The notes: a model not told the origin generated them from the sequence alone. A stretch of DNA of 64,000 nt from Thiomicrorhabdus xiamenensis (GCF_013282625.1 NZ_CP054020.1:1426001-1490000); one strand, 5' to 3'. Positions 53,972-63,519 are shown, counted from the stretch's first letter. A program made the numbers and translations.

Positions 53972-54511
53972 TTTGACTGCCTCCAAGCTGAGTAAATTTG
54001 TTTTACGGAGCCTATATTAAAAATTTTCTTTACCCCATATAATTGCCCGCACGGCCCAGTAACCTTTCCTTACTCTGTATATTATTATTACTGTAAAAAA
54101 TACTTAATAATCTAAAATACCTACATACAGATATATATATCTCACATAAAGCATACTTAACAATCTTTAAAAGGTTTTTCCAGGTCAGTTTTTTTTACCA
54201 GTTAAAATTTAAAAAAAGTAAAAAAAATTTAAATTATTTCAAAAACACAGTGAATTTCTTTTACACAATCACGCAATACAGCTAATTGAATCCTTTTTTG
54301 ATAAAAAAGAGTCCGCTTAACCGTCCGGGATACTGCCGACGTTTTAGAAGAGGGATTTTGAGTGCCGCAATTTCAACACCGTGCTTTTACAAACAAACAA
54401 ACAACAACGAGTTTCTTGTAACGCACGATCGGTGTAAAGCACCAGTTGACGGGGTATTAATTAAGTAAGTGCGCCTGCCGAACAGCAGGCGGTATTAGGA
54501 ATGTATTTGTA
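53972..54511. other. 540-bp AT-rich non-coding region upstream of the adhesin
   Basis: This region has runs of A and T and holds the adhesin promoter. I see no credible gene; a 60-codon frame at 54286-54468 has no SD and odd composition. A hairpin CGCCTGC / GCAGGCG (54472-54491) lies just past the DUF4156 stop and could mark the end of that transcript, although no T-run follows. A second AT-rich hairpin (CTTTTTT / AAAAAAG around 54290-54310) is present. Confidence 0.5.
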
Positions 54512-54856
54512 TCATTTACACAGATAAATGTTAAAACGCATATGGCCGTCTTCAGCCGGTTCAACTGCAACGATACGGTTACCGCCCATTCTGACGGCCT
54601 CATTTTTCGCCAATGCGATCGAATTTTCGGTCACGGATTCGGAACTGCGTTCGATAAATCCAACTTTGGACAATACAGAGGTATTGACCGCACCAATTTT
54701 TTGGCAGGAAATAATATCCTGAACCGTCACCAACTCAACCTGATCCGCACCCTGTATCGGCTTTATCCAGGTACAACCACTGGTGACAAAGGACAGAAAA
54801 ACTGTCACAAGGAAAGGTTTAAAAAATTGCCATCGTCCTCCGACATCGCTTCTCAT
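54512..54856 (-). CDS. DUF4156 family lipoprotein
   Basis: The 114-residue protein, from the ATG at 54856 with AGAGG upstream, has a signal peptide with a lipobox (FLSFVTSGC) and the DUF4156 layout: TVQDIISCQKIGAVNTSVLSKVGFIERS and ALAKNEAVRMGGNRIVAV. Two cysteines (in SCQK and the terminal YLCK) likely form a disulfide. DUF4156 lipoproteins, related in layout to RcsF, are surface or periplasmic and of unknown function. The longer frame from 54979 was not used. It is probably transcribed after the gene at 54997-55890. Confidence 0.75.
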   Translation of the reverse strand: MRSDVGGRWQFFKPFLVTVFLSFVTSGCTWIKPIQGADQVELVTVQDIISCQKIGAVNTSVLSKVGFIERSSESVTENSIALAKNEAVRMGGNRIVAVEPAEDGHMRFNIYLCK

Positions 54857-54996
54857 TTGAGTATCCTCTTTTCCATCACACCTTAAACAACCGTTCACCG
54901 AGTGAACCGTAAACCACCATACAATAAACAACAGCGAGAAACAAAAAGCCAATACGTAGCGAGTGCCACAGTTGCCCAAAAGGGCAATTATTCTGT

Positions 54997-55890
54997 TTAT
55001 TTATATTTAATCAGGTCTACTTTCTGCTGCTTTTTGACATTTTTATCAATGACCCATTTAGAGTACAGCGCCAGAGAGAAGATGATCAGCGCAACACCAA
55101 TAATCAAATACAGTGCATTGAGCAACTGCGATGTATCATTCAGCGCGATCTTAAATACAACCATCAGCGCCTCAATCGACAATGCAATAATGATTGCCGT
55201 CATAAACTTGCTCAGTAGCTTGGCATCATCCTGTTTGTCCGCATAGGCTTTAAAAAAGACCTCTCTCTCCATGAGCGTCTTCGCCAAATCAAATATCGCT
55301 AACCCCATGGTTAAAGCAATAATCGGTTTAAACACCGCTTCAAGGGTGTAGTCTGTCGGATCGAGCAATTGCTTGACATAGTCGAAAAACGCATAACCGA
55401 TCGACATTAGCGAGAAAAACATCAAAGAGGCCCCAACCAGAAAATAAAATGCCAGAGTCACTCGGTTAAATACCTCATGCCGCTCAAGAAGCCCAAATCG
55501 GGTCAGCAGCGTCAAGAGATTAAAATCAAGAAATACGTAGTGCCCTTCAATCTTGAACATCAAGGTGATGCAGGATTCACTGGTAGCGGAACTGATATAA
55601 GGGTCGCTGATTGAAATATCCGCTCCCATGGGATGAACTCGATCGACAAGATAGCGGCGATCACGACCGTTTGCCGAAGTAATCTCTTTACGCCGAGTCA
55701 GATTCGGCGTGACCTGAATAAAATCCTCATCGGTAACATAGATCAATTCAAGGCTGGGAAGAATGTTGTAGAGACTTTTCAGGCCCGGAAGGTCGGATTT
55801 AAAATGATCCGCGTTGTGATTGATCGTTTCAATCAAAAACTTTTCGATCTGCTCCTTATGCATATCGTAAATATGAATAGCCTCTTGCAT
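54997..55890 (-). CDS. PDC-sensor-like membrane protein
   Basis: The 297-residue protein has a soluble N-terminal part of about 140 residues (HADHFKSDLPGLKSLYNILPSLELIYVTDEDF, DRRYLVDRVHPMGADISISDPYIS) that resembles a Cache/PDC sensor. About four membrane helices follow (about 150-175, 195-212, 230-250 and 260-285), without a kinase, GGDEF or chemotaxis output domain. AGAGGGGGC lies upstream of the ATG. I cannot name the family; a signal-input subunit that works with a separate output protein is one possibility. Confidence 0.6.
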   Translation of the reverse strand: MQEAIHIYDMHKEQIEKFLIETINHNADHFKSDLPGLKSLYNILPSLELIYVTDEDFIQVTPNLTRRKEITSANGRDRRYLVDRVHPMGADISISDPYISSATSESCITLMFKIEGHYVFLDFNLLTLLTRFGLLERHEVFNRVTLAFYFLVGASLMFFSLMSIGYAFFDYVKQLLDPTDYTLEAVFKPIIALTMGLAIFDLAKTLMEREVFFKAYADKQDDAKLLSKFMTAIIIALSIEALMVVFKIALNDTSQLLNALYLIIGVALIIFSLALYSKWVIDKNVKKQQKVDLIKYK

Positions 55891-56197
55891 TGTCGCCCCC
55901 TCTTATCATTTAAAGCGCACTATTTTATAAGCCATTACAAGCAATAGTAAATCCATATTGATTTTGCTCTTAATTAGCAATTACTTATAAAAACCGATAA
56001 AAAAACCGGTCTCGTGTAACACCTATTTTTCGTTTTTTACGCTCAAATCGAAACGTAAAACGCACTAAAACCATGCGCAACGCCTTAGGGAATGAGACAT
56101 AAACAAAGAGAAAGTCTAGAAGAAGCACGCAAAAGCCAAAAGACGCTAAAATAAGGCTCTGAAAATCAATCATAGCAAACAGCAGGAGTCTCAGTTT
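55891..56197. other. 307-bp gap between divergent genes
   Basis: The stretch holds the divergent promoters of the PDC-sensor-like gene and the SirB2 gene. A 62-codon minus-strand frame (55985-56173) has no SD and no recognisable features. No RNA structure or repeat was seen. Confidence 0.5.
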
Positions 56198-56575
56198 ATG
56201 GCATTAGCCTTACTCGTCCATCAGATCAGCGTATTTTTGAGCATTATCGGATTTTTTGCCCGAGGATTGGGACACATCTTTGAAATGTCCTGGATCAATA
56301 ACAAAGCCGCTAAAGTTTTACCGCACATAATCGATACAGCGCTATTAGTCAGTGCACTCACCTTATTGGCTTTAGGGCCATGGGCTCTGTCTGAACACTG
56401 GATTCAGGTTAAAATCGCAGGATTGGTACTCTATATTTTACTGGGGCTGATGGCTTTCCGTTTTGCCACAACACGCCTGCAGAAAGCCATCTACTGGATG
56501 CTTGCACTGGCCGTTATTTTCTATCTGGTCGCGGTCTCAAAAACCCACTCGGTATTACCGTTCATGGCACTGTAG
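56198..56575 (+). CDS. SirB2 family membrane protein
   Basis: The 125-residue protein has four membrane helices and the SirB2 pattern: LLVHQISVFLSIIGFFARG, LPHIIDTALLVSALTL, VKIAGLVLYILLGLMAFR and the ending KTHSVLPF. SirB2 proteins were named for up-regulation of invasion genes in Salmonella, but their molecular role is unknown. The 3' end overlaps the convergent AlkD-like gene by 14 bases. Confidence 0.85.
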   Translation: MALALLVHQISVFLSIIGFFARGLGHIFEMSWINNKAAKVLPHIIDTALLVSALTLLALGPWALSEHWIQVKIAGLVLYILLGLMAFRFATTRLQKAIYWMLALAVIFYLVAVSKTHSVLPFMAL

Positions 56576-57317
56576 ACTCTCTTATAGAGTCTCTATTGCC
56601 AATCTTTCCCTTTAAATACGCCAGGCGTGTTTCTTCGGGAAATTTTTCTATTGCATAACGCAACATGGTTCGCGGCATTTTTCGATAATGCCGCGCCAGA
56701 AATGCCTGTTCGACGGCAAGATCCCGCTTACCGATTTCTCTGAGCATCCAGCCGACCGCTTTATGGATAAGATCATGAGCGTCATCCAGCAACTGCTCGG
56801 ATAATGCCAGTGCCTCATCAAAGGTCCCCTGTCTGATAAAGTAAAAACAGGCAACAATGGCAATGCGTCTTTCCCACAGGGATTCCGACTGCGCCAGTCG
56901 ATTAAGAACATCGATAGCACTGTGACGATGGTATAAGTATGCACCGACAATTTGCGGAGCCGACGAATCGACCAGATCCCAGCTATTGATACTGGAAGTA
57001 TGGCTTAGATAAATCCGGAAAACCTGCTCCTGTATTTTCTCATCGCCACGTTGAAAGCGATCGACTAACAGCAACAGAGCAAACAGCCGAACCTCATGCC
57101 AATGGGAAGACAAGAGTTTTTCCGCATCTTGCAGCGCAAGGGTCCGGTAATCCGGTAGGCGTTTTCTTAGAACCGGCACACGGATACCTAGAAAACGATC
57201 GCCATAACCGTAGTCACCATGGCCGGTTTTAAAAAAACTTTGCGTTCTGGCGGCAATTTCAGGATCGCCCAGAGCTTTAAGTGTCTCGATAATCCGCTGA
57301 TGGTCCATCTGCCGCAC
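56562..57317 (-). CDS. DNA alkylation repair protein, AlkD family
   Basis: A 251-residue all-helical protein made of HEAT-like repeats. Motifs YGDRFLGIRVPVLRK, NSWDLVDSSAPQIVGAYL, WERRIAIVACFYFIRQG and HKAVGWMLREIGKRD match AlkD, a glycosylase that removes 3-methyladenine and 7-methylguanine from DNA. The Asp in NSWDLVD is the conserved catalytic acid. A GTG start at 57317 is used because AAGGA lies nine bases upstream; an ATG three codons later is an alternative. It converges with the SirB2 gene and overlaps its end. Confidence 0.88.
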   Translation of the reverse strand: MRQMDHQRIIETLKALGDPEIAARTQSFFKTGHGDYGYGDRFLGIRVPVLRKRLPDYRTLALQDAEKLLSSHWHEVRLFALLLLVDRFQRGDEKIQEQVFRIYLSHTSSINSWDLVDSSAPQIVGAYLYHRHSAIDVLNRLAQSESLWERRIAIVACFYFIRQGTFDEALALSEQLLDDAHDLIHKAVGWMLREIGKRDLAVEQAFLARHYRKMPRTMLRYAIEKFPEETRLAYLKGKIGNRDSIRESTVP

Positions 57318-57391
57318 AACTTGATATCCTTAAAAAACATTATCGTATTTCAAGAGCAGCCGAATTGAAACACAAACTGGCACTGTGCTAT

Positions 57392-57868
57392 TCAACAGGA
57401 CAGAATGTCCTCGAGTTCACGATCACTGCGGTCTTTGGCAAAATTAAAATCCCAGTCCCGACGCGCCGCATTCATAATGACACTGATCACAAAGCGAATC
57501 ACAATATATTCCGCCGCCTCCGGTAAATAGACGAGATTGATTTCCTTGTTGGCCAGCTTTGATATCCGCGTAATCAGATGTTTTGCTTCGCTGTCGGAAA
57601 TGCCATGGTCGATCGAGCGCACCAGATCGTAAATTTCATTCGGCAAATAATTGTATAGAAAATGGTCGATTTTCAACACCATCTTAATCAGAACCTTGCG
57701 CTCCCCCATCTCTTTCAACAAAGGAACGTCAATTCGCTGATTCAGCCGGTCAGCCAGGTCCTTTACTTCCTGATCCGTCATCTGCCGTCTTTGTTCTGTT
57801 GGCGCGAAATAATCGTCCAATACTGAACGGAATTCCTCTTTGGTCATCTCTTGGATAATTTCGGACAT
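57392..57868 (-). CDS. Hypothetical soluble protein, 158 residues
   Basis: I do not recognise this protein. From the ATG at 57868 (AGGAGG eight bases upstream) it has 158 residues, no signal peptide and a largely helical, charged sequence (SEIIQEMTKEEFRSVLDDYF, MGERKVLIKMVLKIDHFLYNYLP, DVPLLKEMG). The C-terminus, DWDFNFAKDRSDRELEDILSC, is acidic. The strong SD implies good expression. It lies between the AlkD-like gene and the membrane-protein cluster, with about 70-120 bases on each side, so it may be a single-gene unit. Confidence 0.65.
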   Translation of the reverse strand: MSEIIQEMTKEEFRSVLDDYFAPTEQRRQMTDQEVKDLADRLNQRIDVPLLKEMGERKVLIKMVLKIDHFLYNYLPNEIYDLVRSIDHGISDSEAKHLITRISKLANKEINLVYLPEAAEYIVIRFVISVIMNAARRDWDFNFAKDRSDRELEDILSC

Positions 57869-58030
57869 CGTTTTTTCCTCCTGCCAAATAGTTAGCTGAC
57901 TGCCGTACAACCCAAACATTAATGCACTGCATACAAAGCATTTTAAATAGTAATTTTAATAGACTAGCAAACCTTAACAGGTAAAAAAAGTATTCAGATC
58001 AATTCAGATAAAAGGATTTAAATGTCACGA

Positions 58031-58708
58031 TTATGCCCTGACGACAGGTCCTTTAATCAGCAACCAGAGAGCGAAAACGAGTTCGGCAATCAAGGGTATC
58101 AGGTAAAGCGGCAGCAACACAGCGTGCACTTCAGGAAACAGAAAACGACTGAAACTGCCGAGTAAATAGACCACCGCGGCGGCAAGAAGAGCGTATCCCA
58201 GAAAAGACGGAAAATCGTCGGATTTGATCAGCAGATAACCGAGAAGGAAATTACTGAATGCAAAAAAAAGCAGACCCAGATCGTAACCATAGCCATGCAG
58301 TTCACTGAAAAATAACGCTATCGCCTGAATTTCGGAGTTGTTAAAAGCATTCAATCCAGGGGTCTGCAGAACCATTAAGACCGCAAAATAAAATAACAGG
58401 TTCAATCCCAGAATCGATGCCTGCATCAACCTGAAAACCATTGCCATCAATGAAACCAAAGCATCGACCGGTTTAAGAAGGATATAAAGCAGCACCGCCA
58501 AGGCGACATCGGAAAACAGCATCAATGAATCGGCAAAAAAACCGTAGCGGAACAGGCCTTGCTGCTCAAGAATATTCTCAGCCGTCAGCGCAGCTTCGCC
58601 ATTGACGATCAGAGCTGAACGAACCATAAGCTCACTGGAAATACCGAAAAAGATAATCAACAAATACAATAAACCGGCCAGTCTGGCGTGAAATGCATGC
58701 GGCATCAT
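58031..58708 (-). CDS. DUF4386 family membrane protein
   Basis: A 225-residue protein with six or seven membrane helices, of the DUF4386 family (AFHARLAGLLYLLIIFFGISSELMVRS, RYGFFADSLMLFSDVALAVLLYILLKPV, ELHGYGYDLGLLFFAFSNFLLGYLL, FPSFLGYALL). The function is unknown. The ATG at 58708 has GGAGG nine bases upstream; the frame could start three codons earlier at a GTG. It belongs to a string of membrane-protein genes on the same strand. Confidence 0.82.
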   Translation of the reverse strand: MMPHAFHARLAGLLYLLIIFFGISSELMVRSALIVNGEAALTAENILEQQGLFRYGFFADSLMLFSDVALAVLLYILLKPVDALVSLMAMVFRLMQASILGLNLLFYFAVLMVLQTPGLNAFNNSEIQAIALFFSELHGYGYDLGLLFFAFSNFLLGYLLIKSDDFPSFLGYALLAAAVVYLLGSFSRFLFPEVHAVLLPLYLIPLIAELVFALWLLIKGPVVRA

Positions 58709-58827
58709 CAGTCTCACCCTCCGAAATCACAATCAAAATCCAATTTAACATCAATAACTTAGTTTAAGAACTTTCCATACACACAGCACATTCTTCAGAA
58801 ACAAAGATGTAACAGAAGAAAACTAGG

Positions 58828-59232
58828 TCACTGCGGAACACTCGGAGCACGTCGTGCAACGACCAGAATAAAAAATAGAACAATGGCATCCGCTACAAGA
58901 TGCGGCCCGATATTCATATACCAGGGCCCAACTTCCAGCCGCTGAAGGGTTGCATAAAAAACCACATCCGTAAGCCCTGCAGGAATCTGATAGGCTGGAT
59001 CCTGCATAGCCGTCAGAATCAAAGACAAACTGGAAACCGTTTTATAAAGGCCGACCAGATTGAAAGCGTTAAATATCATAACGCCGCTGGCAACGCCAAG
59101 GCACTTCTGTAGACTCCAGGAACGGCTTCTGGAAAAAACCCAGCCGATTACCCCGGCGGACCAGGCCACATAAAATTGCCAGAACGTTAAAATTTGATCG
59201 TTCAGGCGAAAAGCGATTTCCAAATCACTCAT
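58828..59232 (-). CDS. Hypothetical membrane protein, 134 residues
   Basis: The protein is unrecognised. It has 134 residues and about four hydrophobic segments (about 15-33, 45-65, 72-92 and 108-128). Its first part (DLEIAFRLNDQILTFWQFYVAWSAGVIGWVFSRS) and WYMNIGPHLVADAIVLFFILVV look like bundled helices. The function is unknown; it sits between two other multi-pass membrane-protein genes and may share their transcript. Confidence 0.6.
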   Translation of the reverse strand: MSDLEIAFRLNDQILTFWQFYVAWSAGVIGWVFSRSRSWSLQKCLGVASGVMIFNAFNLVGLYKTVSSLSLILTAMQDPAYQIPAGLTDVVFYATLQRLEVGPWYMNIGPHLVADAIVLFFILVVARRAPSVPQ

Positions 59233-59264
59233 TGACCATAACCTCTACAAACACTGCAAATTTA

Positions 59265-59957
59265 TCAGCTGTTACTTTCGGAAGCGCTTTTCGCACGCTT
59301 CACAGATTTCTTTGACAGATTCCGATCAGCATCGGTAATCCCCTTGATTAACAGCAAGACCCCGGGAATCTGAATCAAATGGTAAATACCGTTATGATCG
59401 AAACGCCACAGGAAGTTGAACGCCAGAAAATCCTGTGTCTGAACAGCGGCCGCCAGCAATGACAGAACGATGCCAGCCGTCATAAAGAAAGCGCCTGCTC
59501 GTCCTTGCCAGCTTAACCAGAGATAGACACACAGGGCAAACAGCATACCCACCACTTCAAAAGCGATAAAAAAACGGAAATTGTCTTGGAAAACCGTTGC
59601 CGCAAAAGCCAATAAAGCAATAATTAAAACCGCCGGCATCAGTTTACGCGCGACCCGATAGCCCCAAAAATCAAAAGCTGCAGCCAGAATCACCAAAGCA
59701 ACCAGAAGATCCAGACATAAATACAGTGGATGCCAGATCAGCTTTAATATCGCCGGATCGAATACCAGACCGTGAGCGAGCGTTCCCAGGGCTGCCGCTG
59801 CGGCAAGAAGAAAGAAAACCCCTCGCCACACCAGAAGCTTCCACGGGTGCAGATGGCGTAAACGGTTCATCGAGAAGCCGGCAATCAGGGCAACGAGTGC
59901 AAGAAGCGCGTTCGTCGCCGCCGTGGTCTGTTCGGTCGGGATGGCAATTAACTCCAT
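59265..59957 (-). CDS. Hypothetical multi-pass membrane protein (DUF6962-like)
   Basis: A 230-residue protein with about seven membrane helices and a basic C-terminal tail (NLSKKSVKRAKSASESNS). The layout, with a central FDFWGYRVARKL loop and a helix ending HNGIYHLIQIPGVLLLIKG, resembles a group of uncharacterised membrane proteins. No substrate or enzyme motif is visible. It forms a run with the neighbours at 58828-59232 and 59979-60191. Confidence 0.6.
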   Translation of the reverse strand: MELIAIPTEQTTAATNALLALVALIAGFSMNRLRHLHPWKLLVWRGVFFLLAAAAALGTLAHGLVFDPAILKLIWHPLYLCLDLLVALVILAAAFDFWGYRVARKLMPAVLIIALLAFAATVFQDNFRFFIAFEVVGMLFALCVYLWLSWQGRAGAFFMTAGIVLSLLAAAVQTQDFLAFNFLWRFDHNGIYHLIQIPGVLLLIKGITDADRNLSKKSVKRAKSASESNS

Positions 59958-59978
59958 CGTAGAATCAACTCAAACCAC

Positions 59979-60191
59979 TCAGTGGAGATTTAATCCGAGC
60001 GCTCCGACCACTCCGCCGAAAACCGCACCGATCAAGGCAAAAACCAACCAGACAATCAGCAACGCGGGAATCGCTGCGAAACTCAATTTCACCAAAAACC
60101 AAACCATTGACCAGAATGGCATTTTGATATCCGTAATGACGACTTGTGACTCACCTGTTGTGGCAGACTGTTCTGTATTCGTACTCTGCAT
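59979..60191 (-). CDS. Small single-pass membrane protein, 70 residues
   Basis: This small protein has a polar N-terminal part (about 25 residues) and a hydrophobic, glycine-containing segment (WFLVKLSFAAIPALLIVWL and the following GAVFGGVVGALGLNL). AGAGG lies seven bases upstream of the ATG, good evidence for a real gene. No family recognised. It is the first gene of the membrane-protein run; the next stop and start are 21 bases apart. Confidence 0.65.
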   Translation of the reverse strand: MQSTNTEQSATTGESQVVITDIKMPFWSMVWFLVKLSFAAIPALLIVWLVFALIGAVFGGVVGALGLNLH

Positions 60192-60347
60192 TTCACATCC
60201 TCTCTAAAATAATTGCTTACGGCATTATTAAAATACATATCAGCATTAAACCACTGAAAAAATACCTCGAAAAGTCATAATAATCGGTCATGCACGATTG
60301 TGTGCTATGATTTGCAGCTTTATTGAGATCAAATAAGGATGACGTAA

Positions 60348-60968
60348 ATGTCTGAAAAATACACGACTTCACCGGATATTGTCAGCTATGGTCTTGGACG
60401 TCAAATGGGCGACCAACTGGCTGGCGATCCTTTTGACGGCATGAACCCTCAAGCTGTCGCCGAAGGTCTTTTGGATGCCCTAGAGCGTAAGCCGAGTCCG
60501 ATCGACAACGACGGTTTTGCCAAAGCATTTCAGGAAATCAACGAAATGATGCAGGCTAAACAGGCCAGTCTGGCGAAACAAGCCATGGCGGCAGGCGAAG
60601 CGTTCCTTGAAGAAAATGCCCAGAAAGACGGTATTATCGTGACCGAGTCGGGTCTGCAATATGAAATTCTAGTTGAAGGAGACGGAGAAAAGCCATCAGC
60701 AGAATCTGTTGTGTCCACTCACTACCACGGTACTCTGATCGATGGAACGGTTTTTGACAGTTCGGTGGAACGCGGTCAACCGGCGCAATTCCCCGTCAAC
60801 CGTGTTATCGCAGGTTGGACTGAAGCGCTTCAAAAAATGCCGACAGGTTCCAAATGGCGTCTTTATATCCCGCACGACCTGGCCTATGGGCCACAAGGTT
60901 CCGGCGGTAAAATCCCACCTTATTCGGCATTGATTTTTGATGTGGAATTGTTGGAAATCGTCTCCTAA
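60348..60968 (+). CDS. fklB: FKBP-type peptidyl-prolyl isomerase (FklB/Mip-like)
   Basis: The 206-residue protein has an N-terminal dimerisation helix domain (PDIVSYGLGRQMGDQLAG, about 8-80) and a C-terminal FKBP domain (about 100-206). The domain shows GLQYEILVEGDG, VVSTHYHGTLIDGTVFDSS, IAGWTEALQKMP and the end IPPYSALIFDVELLEI. There is no signal peptide, which suggests the cytoplasmic FklB type rather than the exported Mip/FkpA type. It accelerates proline isomerisation in folding proteins. It has its own terminator. Confidence 0.94.
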   Translation: MSEKYTTSPDIVSYGLGRQMGDQLAGDPFDGMNPQAVAEGLLDALERKPSPIDNDGFAKAFQEINEMMQAKQASLAKQAMAAGEAFLEENAQKDGIIVTESGLQYEILVEGDGEKPSAESVVSTHYHGTLIDGTVFDSSVERGQPAQFPVNRVIAGWTEALQKMPTGSKWRLYIPHDLAYGPQGSGGKIPPYSALIFDVELLEIVS

Positions 60969-60992
60969 CAGACCTTATCCAAACTTTCGATC

Positions 60993-61019
60993 AAAGCGGG
61001 ATACTTTTCCCGCTTTTTT
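60993..61019 (+). terminator. Terminator of fklB
   Basis: AAAGCGGG and CCCGCTTT form an 8-bp stem with an ATACTTTT loop, followed by further T. It lies 25 bases past the stop codon. Confidence 0.92.
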
Positions 61020-61118
61020 GTTTTCAGGTAAACCAGAGACAAGTGTTTCAAGTCTAAATTCATAACAGCACGACTCTGAAACCCGATACGGCACAATATA
61101 AACATGGAGGTTAAGCAA

Positions 61119-61724
61119 ATGCACTTGGATTTTTCCCAACTCACGCCTACAGAACGCTACCACGCGATGACTCAGGCAATTATTCCCCGTCCGATTGCCT
61201 GGGTGCTGACTCAAAACGGCGATCGCGAGAGCTATAATCTAGCCCCCTATTCTTTCTTTACCGCAATCTGCAGTAATCCGCCGCTGGTACTTTTCTCTGC
61301 CGGTAAGAAAACCGACGATGAAGAAAAAGGTCAGCCTAAAGACACTGCCCGTAATATTCTCGAAAACAACGAATTTGTGATTCACATCCCGACCAGCCAG
61401 CAAGCCGATGCGGTACATCAATCCGCAGCCATCACGCGTCACGGCGAATCCGAAGTTGAAACGCTCGGTCTGTCAACCACGCCGTTTTCCGGTTCGCAAC
61501 TTCCACGGCTTGCCGAGTGTCCTATTGCACTGTACTGCAAACTCCACCGGGTCGATGAAATTGGCAAGGCACCGCAGGCGGTCATTTACGGTGAAGTTAT
61601 CGCAATGCATATTGACGACAAGATACTGGATGCACAACAACGTATCGATCCTCTGGAATTAGACCCACTGTCACGTTTGGGTGGCGACTATGCCGGGTTA
61701 GGCAACCTAATAAAAGCGGGTTAA
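61119..61724 (+). CDS. Flavin reductase-like FMN-binding protein
   Basis: The 201-residue protein, from the ATG at 61119 with GGAGG eight bases upstream, is a flavin-reductase-like split-barrel domain: YHAMTQAIIPRPIAWVLTQN, YNLAPYSFFTAICSNPPLVLFS and DTARNILENNEFVIHIP are typical of the DIM6/NTAB (RutF/HpaC-like) family. Such proteins bind FMN and reduce it with NAD(P)H or act as the flavin donor of a monooxygenase. No monooxygenase is nearby. The C-terminal DPLSRLGGDYAGLG segment is also conserved in the family. The frame start at 61104 was rejected because it would lie on the SD. Confidence 0.88.
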   Translation: MHLDFSQLTPTERYHAMTQAIIPRPIAWVLTQNGDRESYNLAPYSFFTAICSNPPLVLFSAGKKTDDEEKGQPKDTARNILENNEFVIHIPTSQQADAVHQSAAITRHGESEVETLGLSTTPFSGSQLPRLAECPIALYCKLHRVDEIGKAPQAVIYGEVIAMHIDDKILDAQQRIDPLELDPLSRLGGDYAGLGNLIKAG

Positions 61725-61778
61725 GAGAGAAAAGTGCCTGGATAAAACGTCGTCAAACTGCATTCTTCGACACAATAT

Positions 61779-62222
61779 CTACTTGACCAGCCAGCGATCC
61801 AACTGATTGGCAAAAGCCTGACGGTCCTGCTGATTTAAAGCGGCCGGGCCTCCGGTCTGAATACCGCTGGAACGCAACGACTCCATAAAATCACGCATAT
61901 TAAGACGCGCGCGGATATTGCTTTCGGTATAAAGTTCTCCGCGCGGATTCAGAGCCAAAGCGCCTTTGGCAATCACTTCCGATGCCAGCGGGATATCCGC
62001 GGTCACCACCAGATCCTGAGCTTCACAATGCTGAACGATCCAATTATCGGCAACATCAAATCCACTGGGAACCTGACGCAGATGAATGTACTTGGAACTG
62101 GGTACACGCATAAAGTGGTTAGCCACAAGTGTCACCGACGTGTGCGTTCTTTGCGCTGCCTTGAAAAGAATCTCTTTAATCACCACCGGACACGCATCGG
62201 CATCGACCCAAATCTGCTTCAT
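61779..62222 (-). CDS. YaiI/YqxD family protein (DUF188, PIN-like fold)
   Basis: The 147-residue protein starts [19 protein letters not shown] and contains [34 protein letters not shown] and [12 protein letters not shown], all typical of YaiI/YqxD. The fold is PIN-like with conserved acidic residues, so a nuclease activity is possible; the real role is unknown. It overlaps the end of the upstream sugar-dehydrogenase gene by four bases (ATGA). Confidence 0.9.
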   Translation of the reverse strand: MKQIWVDADACPVVIKEILFKAAQRTHTSVTLVANHFMRVPSSKYIHLRQVPSGFDVADNWIVQHCEAQDLVVTADIPLASEVIAKGALALNPRGELYTESNIRARLNMRDFMESLRSSGIQTGGPAALNQQDRQAFANQLDRWLVK

Positions 62223-63337
62223 TTATTCTCTCTTTTATTATTGGTTAAGCGATAAATCGTCCCTGAATCGGTACCGATATAAATCCGCCCGCTACCATCA
62301 AGCGCCAGGCTGCGAATGCGCTGATTCAACTCTTGCAGATAGCGATTCTCGTGCAGTGGACTGCCGTGACTGTCGAGAACGATATGATTGAGATGTCTTA
62401 ATTTTAACGCCCCGGTTAACAGATCGCCGTTCCATTGCGGAAATTCCAATCCCGAATAAACGATCAAGTCACTTGGCGCAATCGACGGAATATACACTTT
62501 CAGCGGTTCCTGCATACCGGCTTTATACTTGACGCCGACATCAATATCCGCGAAGTACTCTTTTCCCTGTGAAACTTCCGGCCAGCCATAGTTGCGACCT
62601 TTTTCAATCAGGTTGATTTCATCTCCACCACGAGGCCCGTGCTCAATTTCCCAAAGCCTGTCGCTGTTACGGTCGTAATACAGTCCTTGCGGATTGCGAT
62701 GTCCATAGCTCCAGATTTCATTCAACGCCCCCCGGCGAGTGACAAACGGGTTATCTTCCGGAGTCGAGCCGTCCATTCTAAGACGCAGAATGGATCCCAT
62801 ATGATTACTCAGATCCTGAGCCGGAGATCGCATACCGCGGTCGCCGATGGAAAAGAACAGATGTCCTTTCCCGTCAAAAGCGATTCGACTCCCGAAATGA
62901 ATATTTCGTAAACTGGCCGAGTCGCTGACCAGTAAATCCTGCCAATCAGTCAAAGAGTAGCTTTCAAGCCGGGCTCTGGCCAGAGTCGTTTTAGCCTGTA
63001 ACAGCCCCGGCTTGCTGTAGGTAAAGTAAATCCAGTCGCCTGGTACATAGTCCGGCGGCACGGCAACATCCAGCAGTCCCCCCTGGCTCTGCGCATGCAC
63101 CTCAGGCACCCCGGATAACCAGCTTACCTTCCCCGTATTGAGGTCAAGCAATCCCGCTTTCCCGGAGCGCACGGTAAAGATAAAGGTCTCTTGATCGATG
63201 GCTTCCATCGCCCAGACAACCCCGAGATTTTCGACCATTGTTTTAATTGCAAAAGGGGATTCCTCTGTCCGACTATCCGCCTGTACTGCAAGAGAAAACA
63301 TCAGTCCGCATAAAATCAGAGAACGCATAATGAACAT
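62219..63337 (-). CDS. PQQ-dependent sugar dehydrogenase-like beta-propeller
   Basis: A 372-residue exported protein from the ATG at 63337 (AGG five bases upstream). The signal peptide is [17 protein letters not shown]. The six-bladed propeller of soluble aldose dehydrogenases is shown by [93 protein letters not shown] and [16 protein letters not shown]. These motifs carry the PQQ-contacting His and Arg. It would oxidise sugars in the periplasm if PQQ is available; PQQ genes are not in the window. The frame before 63337 is basic and was dropped. Confidence 0.88.
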   Translation of the reverse strand: MFIMRSLILCGLMFSLAVQADSRTEESPFAIKTMVENLGVVWAMEAIDQETFIFTVRSGKAGLLDLNTGKVSWLSGVPEVHAQSQGGLLDVAVPPDYVPGDWIYFTYSKPGLLQAKTTLARARLESYSLTDWQDLLVSDSASLRNIHFGSRIAFDGKGHLFFSIGDRGMRSPAQDLSNHMGSILRLRMDGSTPEDNPFVTRRGALNEIWSYGHRNPQGLYYDRNSDRLWEIEHGPRGGDEINLIEKGRNYGWPEVSQGKEYFADIDVGVKYKAGMQEPLKVYIPSIAPSDLIVYSGLEFPQWNGDLLTGALKLRHLNHIVLDSHGSPLHENRYLQELNQRIRSLALDGSGRIYIGTDSGTIYRLTNNKRENK

Positions 63338-63519
63338 AACAACCTCACCTGTCAGCGATGGAAAGCGTCTTGTCATTCTACGCCGAAAGTCCGTGCAAAC
63401 AAAAAGACGCCGTCTGAGTGTACTCAAGCAAAAGAGATGACACTCTGGGCAGGAAATGCACAAACTAGGAAAACGAACTCCAGGTTTCGACCCATCAAAA
63501 ACCGTACAAAAGCTTTTCG

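Noticed and set aside
54286-54468. 60-codon plus-strand frame upstream of the adhesin
   Set aside because: No SD, no family features and composition of random AT-rich DNA.
55985-56173. 62-codon minus-strand frame in the SirB2 upstream gap
   Set aside because: No ribosome binding site and no recognisable domain; it would cover the promoter of the SirB2 gene.
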